From Coturnix japonica (lineage: Eukaryota > Chordata > Aves > Galliformes > Phasianidae), in NCBI RefSeq assembly GCF_001577835.2, contig NC_029516.1:68682186-68746185 (forward strand): 64,000 nt of DNA. Direction: 5' to 3'. Shown in pieces: positions 49,001 to 59,425 of this stretch (within the stretch, counting starts at the first letter, position 1; every line of letters begins with the position of its first letter). The notes beneath the pieces were generated by a model. The model was not told the origin of the DNA. It saw nothing but the letters and a program-made list of their open reading frames with translations, and did not search any database. The translations under genes and the position numbers were made by a program.

Positions 49001-52000
49001 AGAGCTCTGCTGCAGGTGCTCAGTGATGAACTCTTGTGCTTCTTGCAGGCAAAGTGAATGTCACTGTGAGCACTGTGGCAGAAGATTCACATAATCTGTG
49101 TGATAACAGGGTTGCTGTGACACCATTGCAAGGAAAGACAGATACAGTGATAAAACCTTTGCCTGTGAAGGTTAGTCAGACCAATGATGGAGAATGCCCG
49201 GGGACAGTGTGTTATTCCATGAAGCTGTTAGTTAGAAAAAGGAAGTTTAGATCTTTCTTTGAAACAGACAGGTCAACAGAGGCATAGAGACTTCCTTTCC
49301 TGCCTTCTCTTTCTGAGCTATTCTTTCTCCACTTGCAGCCAGGAGGCATACGGCAAGAGAAGACCCAAAACGCCTTTCTCTGTGCTGCAGGTAAGGAACA
49401 TAATTCACTGACTGCTGTCAGGATGGAAGGGATGGAGCTACTGCAGGTATTGAGAGGTGGGGGGAATTTGTCCAAGAACAAGCACCCGTGGTACTATCCT
49501 TGCCTGGGAGAACAACCACTGTTGTTTCTTCATATCTATCTTCTGCCTGGCAGCATTTTTTATATGAAGCATGTATTTTTGGGTCTCAGCTTCTGTGACT
49601 CAGTTTCGCACTCAGTCTCATATAGGCTGCTTTGGGGTGTCTCAATTGTGTGTGATAATTTTTCCAATGAGTAAATTTCTGTCTTTTCCCTTCCTTAGAT
49701 AACACAGTCTCTCAAGAATTCTCCCTGACCCTGCCTGCAGAAACACTGGAGGGATCTGGTCGAGCCACTTTCTCTGTGATTGGTGATAAAGGCTTTCCTT
49801 GCTCTTGGGTCCTAGTGGGAAAAGCTTGCATAATGCTTTGGCCTTAATGTGGCACCAACCCAGCTCCTTATAAGATAAACTGGAGAGTGTGATGATGGCC
49901 TTAGAAATGTATATCAAGTAATCTTTTTCAGCAGTTATTCCTCTCATATGGAAAGATTTTAGGTGATCCCCAGGTGTCTTATTGTGATATTACATGCATC
50001 AGTTTCATGAGGAGCTCCTTTTCAAGATTCCAGTAGAGCTTAGAGAAAGCAGGAATCCCTTCATTTTTATACTGCTGAATACTTTTCTTTCTCCTGATCC
50101 TCCACCTCAAATTTTAGGAGATATCATGGGCCCAGCACTTCAGAATTTAGATCAACTGCTTGAGATGCCTTTTGGCTGTGGTGAACAGAACATGGCTCAG
50201 TTTGCACCAAACATCTTCATACTCCGGTACTTGAAGAAGACTAAACAATTGGACCTAAAAATTGAATTCACAGCACGTTATTTCATGAGAACTGGTAAAA
50301 ATTGTCTTTCCTTCTATTCTGAAAAATAATAATGTATTAAAAAGTGCTATAAATCTAGAGTGTGGAGCATTTGATTAATGAGTGAGTGCAAGATGAGAGT
50401 GGAAGCAATGCCAGAGTTGTGCCAAAGAAAGATATCACTGAGTATAAGGAGATGGTTTCAAGAAAGGTAAAGCATCTTTCTGAAGAATCATTATTTCTAT
50501 CTCTGGATATTATTGAGGTACTAAGCCTGATTTCCTCAGGAGGGAGTAGGTAATTAATGATTTGCATTATACTGTGATGCCGGTATTTCACTGTGTTAAC
50601 GGTCTGATGCAGATACAGTTCCTTGGGGAAACAGGGCAACAGTTGCTACTAAATGGAATAAAGAGAGACCGTAGCAGATAGATAGTTTAGTTAGTGTTTG
50701 CTTATGTCCAGTGTAATTCAAATTTAATACAGTGCTAGTGTCCTATTTTGCAATGCACATAATATTAGGATTTCTCTTTGTCTGTTCTGAGAAAAGCCTT
50801 GTTTGTCACTCCTACTGATCTTTCTATTCACAGTAAGGTCTCAGTTTGTCACAGTTAGGGTTGCTTGGGGAGTGTGTAGAGGTGAAATCGTTTAGTGTGT
50901 CCCTGCTCTGAAAAATCAGCTAGTAATGCTGAGCAGCTGTTTCTTGTTATTGTGATGCTGTGGGATGACTCAAGGCATTGTGGTGTAGTAGGTTTGGCTC
51001 AGTGTCTCTGTAGGAGCTGGTGAAGTCTCTTGCCATAAAAGCCTTCTTCCTACACTAAAAGCACAGTTTGAGATGTTACACTTTTTCACACTAAGAGTTG
51101 CTTTTGCCCCTGTCTTCATAGGTTACCAGCGTCAGCTGCTCTACAAACATGATGATGGCTCCTACAGTGCTTTTGGGAAGTCTGACACCCAGGGCAACAC
51201 ATGGTGAGTGATCAGAGTTGGTGCTGTCATCCCAAACCTAGAATCCATTCTATTTCCTGGCTGTGACATCTATGCTCTGCCCACAGGCTGACAGCTTTTG
51301 TGGCCAGGTCCTTCGGGCAGGCCAGCTCTTACATTTACATCAATAAAGATCATGTGCGGGATGCCGTGCTCTGGTTGCAGAAGCATCAATTATCCAATGG
51401 TTGCTTCCAGAGTGTGGGGAAGCTCTTCAATAATGACTTGAAGGTATGACTAATGGTGATGGAAGTAGGTGTGGTAGAAACACAATATGGAGATGGGGTC
51501 ACTTCCCCAGGCTCTTCTGCTGTGCACGGTAGCACAAAACATGGTTTAACTCAGCCAAACATCTTTCCAGAGCAGAGTGAATCATAGCCTAGAACAACAT
51601 GTGTTTCTTCTACACAAGCTTTTAATCTCTACTGGGCATTCTCATTTATTCTCTAGATAAACAGCACCATGACAGATTGTGCCAAGGCACGTGAGGGGTA
51701 CACAAAGAAAAAAATTGTGTTTTATAGTGCTTGTACAAAAAACTCTGGCTGGATTGTCTCTCTTCTCATGCATTATGGTCTGCAATAAAGACTCTCCAGA
51801 GATGCTTAACTTTGTGTTTTAACATGGGGTGATCTGAAGACACTGCTGTCCTTTCACTGCCCACCTAGTATTACTTTTCCTGGAGCCTGGCACTCCCAGA
51901 TTGATCCCTGCACTGTAGCTGGAAATGCACAGTGAACATGCTCTGATGCTCAAGTACCAAACATCTGCATGCAGTGTAGCGGTACGTGGGTTCATGTGTT

Positions 52001-55000
52001 CTGTAAAGGAAGAAATAATCAAGACCTGTCAGATTGCGAAGTCACCCTACTAAACACAAGGCACATGTTTGAAATAAAACAGGAGGATGTGTTAGCAAAG
52101 TAAAGGGCTACACTTCTCCTTTTATTACTATTACTATTATTATTATTTAATTGGATGCAGTACAAACTAAAACCAGAGTGTACAGATAGACTTTATCCTT
52201 GTCTGACTTCCACTCAGTTCTCAACATGGGCTTTCTATTTCAATAGATCTTTTGGGGCACAACAAACTTCCCTCTCTTTGCACTTGGAAGTTTCTGCTAT
52301 CAGTGTGAACAGTGCCTCAGAGCATCGTTTATGATGCAGTTGTAGAGTCATCCACCTCTCTGAGGATGCTGGCAGAACTTTGCTGGGAATGCTTGTCCTC
52401 TGATGGGAAAAGAGACTCTTGGATGCCTGTTTCCCCTTGTTAATCTGTAGCTTCTCACAATCAACTGATTTGTATACAAACTCACATCTTGTATACAAAT
52501 CCTGCATCATAAAACCTTTGTTCTGGTGTCTACTTGTAACATAAATAAATAAAAAAACACAAAACAATTTACCACCATATCAAGAATGTCCACAGGCATG
52601 CAACTATACTCTGGTAGTTATGTGATCCATAGGAGTTAAACAGATCACCTAATGTTTGGAGGCAAGCAATGTTCATTTATTGTCTGTCTGTGTGATTTAC
52701 AGGGTGGTGTGAATGATACACTCTCGTTAACAGCCTATATCGCTGCTGCCCTTCTGGAGCTCCAGGTGGAGAAGAATGTAAGTCATGTTTGACCTTTTAA
52801 CATGGATAATGTGTTCTTTCTGACATTGACCTGATTTGCAGCAAGCAGAGCATCTGTCATTCCCAACTAATCTTAGGACAACAATTGTCAGTGAAAATGA
52901 TGCAGGTCTTGCAGGGAAGATGTAGCTGTAATACTTGAGGACTGTTGGTATATTGGGAAATTTTCTTTCAATTTCTTCCTCAGGATACAATGCTGGATAA
53001 TGCCCTACGCTGTCTTAAGAATGTTGCATTTGATGAGACCAGCCTTTATGTCAAGGCACTGATGGCTTATGTATTCACATTGAGTGAGGATATGGAGATG
53101 AGACAGGAGCTCCTGGATAAGTTAGAGAAAGCAACTGGTAAGTTATTGCCTTTCCAAGACTTTGGATTCACAGAATCACAGAATTGTAGGGGTTGGAAGG
53201 GACTTCTGGAGGTCATCTAGTCGAATCCCTCTGCTAAGGCAGGTTTTCTAGAGTAAAGTGCAGAGGAAAGAGTCTAATTGGGTTTTGAAAATCCCCAGGG
53301 AAGGAGATTCCGCAATCTCTCTGGTTACCTTGTTCCAGAGCTCTGTCAGCCTCAAGGTAAGGAATTTTTTTCTCATGTTAATATGGAATTTCCTGTTTTC
53401 CAGTCTGTGCCTATTGCCCCTTTGTCTTATCACTGGTCACTACCGAAAAAGACCCGGCCCCATGCACTTGACACCAGTCCTCTAGATATTTATGAGCATT
53501 GATAAGATTCCTTCTCAGTCTTCTCTGGACTGGAGTAATGAAAGCATTCACTAACTTTGCCTTCTCAGTGTCCTCCATTACCAGGGCACCTACTCATTCA
53601 GCAGCTGGCCCACATTTTCCCTAGTCTTCCTTTTGCTATAGAAATATTTAAGAAGTCCTTGTTTTCCTTGACCTCTCTCACCAGATTTAATTCCAAATTA
53701 AACTTCCTTGTTGCCTCTCTGCATGTCCTGACAGTATTCCTATATTCCTCCCAAGTGGCCACAGCCTTTTTCCACATTTTGTATGTCTTCTTCTTTTATT
53801 AGAGATTTTCCATGAGCTCTTTGCTTATCCATGCAGGTCTCCTGCCATTTTTGCTTAATTTCTTACTCTTAAGGTTGCACCAATCTTAAGCTTGGAGGAA
53901 GTGGTGCTTGAATATCAACCAACTCTCTTGGGCTCCTTTATCTTCCATTGCTCTAACCCATGGGATACCTCCAAGTAGGTCACTAAAGATGTCAAAGTTG
54001 CCAGAACCTCCTGGACAGTGGTACATAGGTAAAAGGTACATAGCTGTCCATGACAACATTCTAGTCATACAAACTGTCCCACCATGTCTCTATGACTGCA
54101 GTGAGAATATGGCTCTGTGACAACACACAGGCACCCTCCTATTAATTCCCCATGCTGTGTGATTGGTCCCTGCTCTCTTAAAGTCAACCTATGCATTCTC
54201 CATTTAATGACTGTAATGTGACCTACAGTTACAATCCAGGAGCTGATATCCTCACAGCATATCACTGAGGAAGCAGTGCCTGGATGCATAGGAATAACAA
54301 ATATGGCTTCCTCATAATAGGTTGGAATATGGCATATGAAAATTAGTTCGTCTCTGTCACCGCTAATAGGACGTAGCTTTGAGTATACACACAATTGAAT
54401 AAAACCAGGACTTCACTTTATAAAGAAAAAGCTTGTGTTCAGAATCAATCAGTTCCTAGCAAAACTGTTTCCTAGAAGAATGAGAATCTGGGGTCATATC
54501 TGCAGGCTGGATCTCTCTGTGCTTCCAGAGGAAGAACTGGAGTCTAATATATTTTCAGAAAACAAAAATCACAGGAGAGATTGCCTTCTGTATTCTGAAT
54601 TTCTCCAGGAAGTTGCAGGCATTTCTGGTGTTGTAAAGGAAACTGCCACTCCTCCAGATATAGAAGGGCAGGATGAGCTAATGTTCATAGGGGTCTAAAG
54701 TTCTACTCTTCCACATTTTTTTTCTCTATGCATCAGCAGAGCGTCTGACATCAGGTTCCAGTAGTAAAGAATCTTCTTCTATGATTGAGATAGTAGCCTA
54801 CATCGTTCTGGCTCATGTTTCCAAACCAGACTTTGCTGTCAATGAAAGCGCAGTCAGCAAGCTTGTGCACTGGCTCAGTAAACAAAGAAATTCTCATGGG
54901 GGATTTGCTTCCACACAGGTAACAATCTGGGGAAAGTGATGAGGGAAGAAGAGAGATACTGTATGTAGAGTGATGTGTGTATCATGGATGTACATGTCAT

Positions 55001-58000
55001 TCCAGATCCATCCTTTGCAGAGAGGCATACATGAGCCCTGCTCAGGAAGGGGAATGCTGAGGGGAAGGGTTGGGGTTTTTTTGGTTGTATGTGTGTGTTT
55101 CTGTGTGTGTATGGTATAATTGGGATCACCCAGGACTAGGACGGCTAGTCCCAGGGCCCAGAAGCCATGCTTGCCAACATACAGAATTCATCCAGAAGCC
55201 TGTGAACTTACTGACATATACCCTAGGTGTATCAGTATGATTCATAGGCATTAGATGTGTATTTTTCTCTGTCATGCTTGATTTAGAGTGCTGGATCTTG
55301 TACTGTTTTACTGCATAAGATAGTGCCTTTCTCTTTACCTTCAGGATACAGTCGTTAGCCTGCAGGCCCTGGCTCAGTATGCAGCCCTGATTCCTCACAA
55401 GGTCAGAGATGTAAAGGTGACAGTGAAAGGCAAAGAGGCTTCTTCACTAGAGTTCCACGTGCACAAAAATAATAAGCTAGTCTTGCATCAAGCATCTCTC
55501 CTTGAACTCCCAGGGATATACACGGTACAGGCAACTGGCAGCGGTTGTGTCTACGTACAGGTGAGTATATATAAGAAACAGAACTGTTAAGTTTTGCCAC
55601 TAACTCTTTAAGCGAGATTTTGATCTAAACCAATGCTATAGCCTCAGGTTCTGTATAGGATTTGGCTTCCTTCTCTTCATGGGCAGTGTTTTAGCTAAAT
55701 GTGTTTTTTCAAGCTTTAATTATTTTTCTAGTAAAAACTGAGACAGTTTTGGACTGAGTGAGATATATTACAGATATCTGAACCTTCAAACCTAGGGCTA
55801 CATTTGGAGTCTACATGAGATCCTAAGAGCTCAACATAGAATGTCTGGACAGAAAGAACAGCTGAAGCCAGCTGTGTTATTGGTTATCAGTCTGTTAAAA
55901 GCTGGAGGCACAAATAGACCTTTGAATCATGCAGGCAGGTTTGGGGGTACTTGACAAACCTGTTTTCTTTTCTACCAGAGCACTCTCTACTATAACACCC
56001 TGCCAGCAAAAACTGAAGTTGTCTTCCTCCTGAATGTGGAAACAGTAGCGCGAGAATGTGATGATGTCAGGAAACAGTTTGACATCCATATATCTGTTAG
56101 GTATGGGATTATTATTATTATGCTTTACCAGAAAGCAGTTAGATCTCCCACAGTATCACCAGAACCCCCTAAATATCTCCTGTTTTTGACAAACACTGGG
56201 ACAGACTGCCTTCTCCTCTGTAGACTCAAAGATCATGAAATGAGAGCTAAGGCCTGGGAAAGCAAGAGAACACATTGGCAGTAGCTTCCATAGCCCAACT
56301 ATTTCAGCTCAGAGCAGCACAGCAGTTCCTCGAACACTGGCAGATGAGACAATAGTGTTCTCAATAACAGGAGTTCCCAGAACAGGGAGAATTTGGAGGC
56401 ATGGACTGAAGCAGTGTGTCTTGATTTGTATTCTCCATGCCCTACTATCCTGAAAGAGAGCAATGCCAACATTTTCCTTTTATTGGGTGAGAAGACAAGA
56501 GAATGGGAGACCCATCCACTCTCAATCTATAACATCAAAGATAACTTCCATTTCTGTACAGGGCAGTGTGTACATTTGCCGCACAGTCTTTCTCCACATT
56601 AAGTGAGTAGTTGGGGCAATGAGATTTCTTTCCCCTATCTCTATGTAAGCAGCTGTGCTTTCACATCACTTAGAGCAGACCAGAATTTGAACTACAGTTT
56701 ATCACGATCTTCTGAGTTGTGATGAGTTTCCCATCTAAAGTGTTTCTTACCTGCCTTTTTTTTCAGTTACATTGGGAACCGGGAAACCAGTAATATGGCC
56801 CTGGTGGAGGTGGATATGCTGTCAGGGTTCATTCCTACAAAAAAGTCTGTGAAAGAGGTAAGACTTTTTCCTCTGGCCTTCCCTGAAGATATGAAGATGT
56901 ATTTTCCAATGTATCTTAGCCAGAAATACCCAGACCTCTAAGAACTGCTGGAGTATAATAGTTACTATGAAGTTATCTTACTCTAAGTTAAATAAACTGA
57001 GCAAGTGCAAATATAGTGAAAGTCTTTTGTGTGCTCCTACCAAATACAGGCCCTTACAATTAGAGAATACAGGCTCTCCCTTGACTAGGCTAAATGCCAT
57101 AATCAGCAGTTGTGTGCTGACAAATATCAAGCTACATGTGAGACATCAGGCAAAGCTAACGAGCTGATGCTAACAAAGCTCATTCTCTTGTCTTCCTGCA
57201 TAGTTGGAGAATGTACTCTTGGTGAAAAAGACAGAGATAAAACCAGACAAAGTCACGATCTACCTGGGAGAGGTAAGAGGAAGAGCACAGAGATCTGCTC
57301 AGTCAAGTAGTACTAAAGTAGTTGCTGCGCAACAGAAGTACTTTGAGTCTGTCATGATAACAAAACAACAGCACTATTTTGTGTTGGGACTTTAGAGATC
57401 AGAAAATACAAATCTATCAGCTAGTCATACAACTCAAAATTGGCAAAAGAGGATGAAAGAACCTGGGAAAAGTGGAGAAAGAAATTTTTGATGCAGAGGG
57501 AATAAAGTTGGAATGCAGATGACTTGAAGATAGTGTCTGTTCTTCCCTCTAGCTGGATAAGACTTCTGTGAATCTTAACATATCAGTGGAACAAGATAAT
57601 GAAGTACAGAACCTGAAACCAGCCACAGTGCGTGTCTATGACTACTATAAACCAGGTGAGATTTCACAGGAATAGGTGAAGAGTCACTATCTTACCTCCC
57701 ACTCAAACATAGTGCAGTCTATGTCATTTGTTCCACTTATGTCCCTTAGTCCTGTGTACTACCTCTGGTCGGCATCAGTAGTCTTCCTCATTGTGTTCAC
57801 TGATTGAACCTGGTCTTCTCTCATGCTCGGTTAGCTTCTTACCTTGATTGCAGAATACTTCCACAATGGTTTAAGAAAACTATTGCCTGATTTAAAGCAA
57901 AACTTCCCTTATCTACATGGTACAAAGAACAGACTCTTCCAATTATCTAAACAAACTACAGGGCTATCCATTAACAAGCATTAGCAAGTTTAACAATATC

Positions 58001-59203
58001 ACTAAAACTTGTATCTTCCTTAAAGTTCTAAAGGAACTATTAGCCCAGACATCTTGAAGTCATTGTCGACCTCTATCTCTCCACACTCAGTATAGGACAG
58101 CACACAGAATAGCAAGAATTATTTGAAAAGAATTTGAGAGCAATATTCAAAGGTACCACTGGAGATTTAGAAAGCTGGACCATAGGTCTACGTGTTGTAT
58201 ACTGAATTCCATTCTTGCTCTTCCTTCCCATACCATTTCAAGAGGAAGAGGAGGATTCTTAATTCAGTCTGTCCATTCAGCACCATTCAGCAAATGTCAG
58301 TGGGTATTAATGTGTGCAATTTTTTCTTAATGGGGAAATCAATTCCACACCTTTTCTTCATATGCACTTCAGTGTCAGATGCCATTTTTCAGTCTGCCCC
58401 TCTTAGTTCTTCTATACTGCCCCTCTGTTGCACAGAAACAAAATATAACAGAATATTGGGTGGCAAAGTGCAACCAATGCCATGCCACCACCTCTGACAC
58501 TGTGGACCAACATAATCAAATAGGTGGCATTACTTTTGGATTATCATACTGCATAATAGGATCTTTCATAGTTGGAGTGGAGACAAATAAAGGAAAATTA
58601 TAGACATTTTTCTGTTCCTATATTCACACCCTAAAGAGGAGAAAATAAGGAGAGTGGGATGGTTGTGTTAAAGAGAAAGAAACTTTAGCATTATTTTACC
58701 ACATAGTTCTGCAGCTCACCATGCATTCTCGTTTTGCTTCTACAGATGACCGTACAGCAAGAGAATACAATTCCCCTTGCAGCTCAGGTTAGTGTTAACA
58801 GGCTTTCAAGATGGGAACATCTGAAACAGCTGGGACTGAGAACTGGCTGTAAGCAAGAAAAGCAGCCAACTCCGATCTTTATTTAATTCCATCATGTGCT
58901 GATCAGACTGCAGATTGATTTGGAATCTACTATACTAGTTGGCGGCACCATTTCTAGTCCAAATATGCAGACCAGGGCTTAAATATACCATGGAGATTTT
59001 AAAGTATCCGTTTTTATTCAATTTCCATATATCCCTTGTGTGCAGTTCTCACAGCATCCCAAATCTGAATGCAGCTGGAAGTGCCTATGTCAGTAACAAA
59101 AGGATGTTGCAACTCATTCTTTACAACTTCTTGGTCCTTGGATTTGTTCCTAAATATTCATCATGCACTATGCCTTATGCTTTTTCTTTCTGCAGTTGTC
59201 TAG
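34073..59203 (+). CDS. Gene C: complete ovostatin-like alpha-2-macroglobulin family inhibitor
   Basis: Thirty-seven coding exons join in frame to 4320 bases, giving 1439 residues. The ATG at 34073 has G at -3 and opens a signal peptide (about residues 1-18, [17 protein letters not shown]). The mature N-terminus [12 protein letters not shown] recalls ovostatin (QYVLLVPAVL). Macroglobulin domains run to about residue 672, bait about 691-730, then [11 protein letters not shown], thioester GCGEQN at 967-972, receptor-binding domain 1296-1439. Exon sizes and phases match gene B except for one extra 45-base exon (exon 3) and small differences. Unlike chicken egg-white ovostatin, which is reported to lack a working thioester, the motif is intact. 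It could be an ovostatin-like paralogue rather than ovostatin itself. No stop or frameshift was seen. Confidence 0.95.
35784..35828 (+). other. Gene C extra mini-exon 3 (15 codons)
   Basis: [15 protein letters not shown], bounded by ACATAG and GTAAGA. VPEL corresponds to the VPK that opens exon 3 of gene B, so the exon corresponds to the first part of that single exon plus about nine additional acidic residues. The next exon resumes the family pattern with [10 protein letters not shown]. Both sides are phase 0, so skipping it would stay in frame. Confidence 0.85.
35933..35945. repeat. G13 homopolymer
   Basis: Run of 13 G in gene C intron 3, in a purine-rich stretch on the + strand. Confidence 0.9.
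38781..40086. other. Gene C intron 9, nothing recognised
   Basis: A 1.3 kb intron with no exon or named repeat that I can support. Confidence 0.5.
41765..42437 (+). repeat. CR1 LINE, RT C-terminal and 3' part
   Basis: Starts in the RT tail ([20 protein letters not shown]), passes GAGTACTGCATCCAAATGTG and GGTTGCCCAGAGATGTGGTT, and ends ATTCTATGACTCTATGATTT. Inserted in gene C intron 12 in the same orientation. The frame is broken. Confidence 0.95.
43335..43412 (+). repeat. CR1 LINE extreme 3' end
   Basis: Short tail: GGGTGTTGAAACTAGATGAT, CTTTGAGATCCTTTTCTATC, CAAGCTCTTCTACAATTCTA then TGATTTT. In gene C intron 13. Confidence 0.85.
45013..46277. other. Gene C intron 16, nothing recognised
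   Basis: A 1.26 kb intron. No repeat family or extra exon was identified. Confidence 0.5.
46672..47345 (-). repeat. CR1 LINE, RT C-terminal and 3' part
   Basis: Starts with the reversed tail (GAGTCATAGAATTATAGATT) and runs into the RT C-terminus, readable on the - strand as [20 protein letters not shown]. Inserted antisense in gene C intron 17. Confidence 0.95.
47510..48268 (+). other. Gene C exons 18-19: bait region
   Basis: Exons 47510-47615 and 48160-48268. Lead-in [15 protein letters not shown], then a bait from about residue 691 to 730 (40 residues) beginning [10 protein letters not shown], followed by the canonical [10 protein letters not shown]. It has two basic clusters (FERK, SKPR), two adjacent histidine-containing patches and an acidic SDD. 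It has no meaningful similarity to the gene B bait, as expected for this fast-evolving segment. Confidence 0.88.
48358..49782 (+). other. Gene C exons 20-24: post-bait region
   Basis: Exons 48358-48583, 48784-48910, 49049-49170, 49339-49390 and 49699-49782. Landmarks: [34 protein letters not shown], the [11 protein letters not shown] motif followed by [20 protein letters not shown] and [20 protein letters not shown]. The Cys pattern and the NVT sequon are shared with gene B. Confidence 0.93.
51444..52702. other. Gene C intron 27, nothing named
   Basis: A 1.26 kb intron. A TTA/TAT-rich microsatellite lies at 52122-52148. No exon or known transposon was recognised in the rest. Confidence 0.5.
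53167..54190 (-). repeat. CR1 LINE with internal deletion
   Basis: From the right, the - strand gives CR1 ORF2 pieces ([20 protein letters not shown], and the WEEYR-like and [10 protein letters not shown]-like segments around 53690-53760). The element then jumps near 53535 straight to the 3' tail, which ends at CAGAATCACAGAATTGTAGG (53170-53190). Most of the RT is missing. It lies in gene C intron 29, antisense. The 5' limit near 54190 is approximate. Confidence 0.85.
55979..59203 (+). other. Gene C exons 32-37: receptor-binding domain and stop
   Basis: Exons 55979-56100, 56767-56857, 57204-57272, 57553-57655, 58746-58787 and 59196-59203 encode residues 1296-1439. Landmarks: [50 protein letters not shown]. 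Lys1361 and Lys1365 (56840-56854) align with human A2M Lys1370 and Lys1374. The reading passes the junction at which genes A and B stop, and ends with VV and TAG in the last exon. Exon 37 codes only eight bases, so its acceptor (TTTCTTTCTGCAG) is less certain. Confidence 0.88.
58255..58575 (-). mobile_element. Mariner DNA transposon fragment (Galluhop-like)
   Basis: On the - strand the segment starts near the terminal repeat with AAAGTAATGCCACCTATTTG, then carries the transposase start [20 protein letters not shown], which resembles the N-terminus of the chicken Galluhop-type mariner (MASDMEVRMKQRCVTEF). The frame breaks soon after and the rest of the element is absent. It is a dead, truncated copy in the last but one intron of gene C. 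Family assignment is from memory of the sequence. Confidence 0.8.
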
Positions 59204-59425
59204 ATGAAAGATTCTGACAAGAACACCATGGTTATGGAACCAATAATCTGAATTTCCTGCCTTCATAAGGAAAACACTATTACTCTGGCTCTCCTGCTGC
59301 ACACACTTCTGCTCTGTTGGATGCACCCTCTTTCATTTTATGCCCCTATTTTCTATGTGAAACCTGACTCGATATGCAGTAGTTTGAAATCAAGTGAAAT
59401 AAACTATGTGAAACCTGAAAAGAAT
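59204..59425 (+). other. 3' UTR of gene C
   Basis: Follows the TAG at 59201-59203 in the last exon. AATAAA at 59398-59403 predicts cleavage near 59415-59425, giving a short UTR of about 220 bases. Confidence 0.6.
59398..59403 (+). terminator. AATAAA polyadenylation signal of gene C
   Basis: Canonical hexamer 195 bases after the predicted stop codon, followed by TGTG-containing sequence. Confidence 0.65.

Larger units (their letters stand above)
50118..55560 (+). other. Gene C exons 25-31: thioester domain and flanking CUB
   Basis: Exons 50118-50294, 51122-51203, 51287-51443, 52703-52777, 52984-53137, 54737-54918 and 55345-55560. [12 protein letters not shown] holds the thioester; Cys968 is codon 50177-50179. 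Later landmarks: [50 protein letters not shown] and [13 protein letters not shown]. Exon 29 is 9 bases and exon 30 is 33 bases shorter than in gene B. Exon 30 lacks the W-containing segment (HWSP in gene B) that usually sits before VE(L/M)TAYVLLA. Confidence 0.93.
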
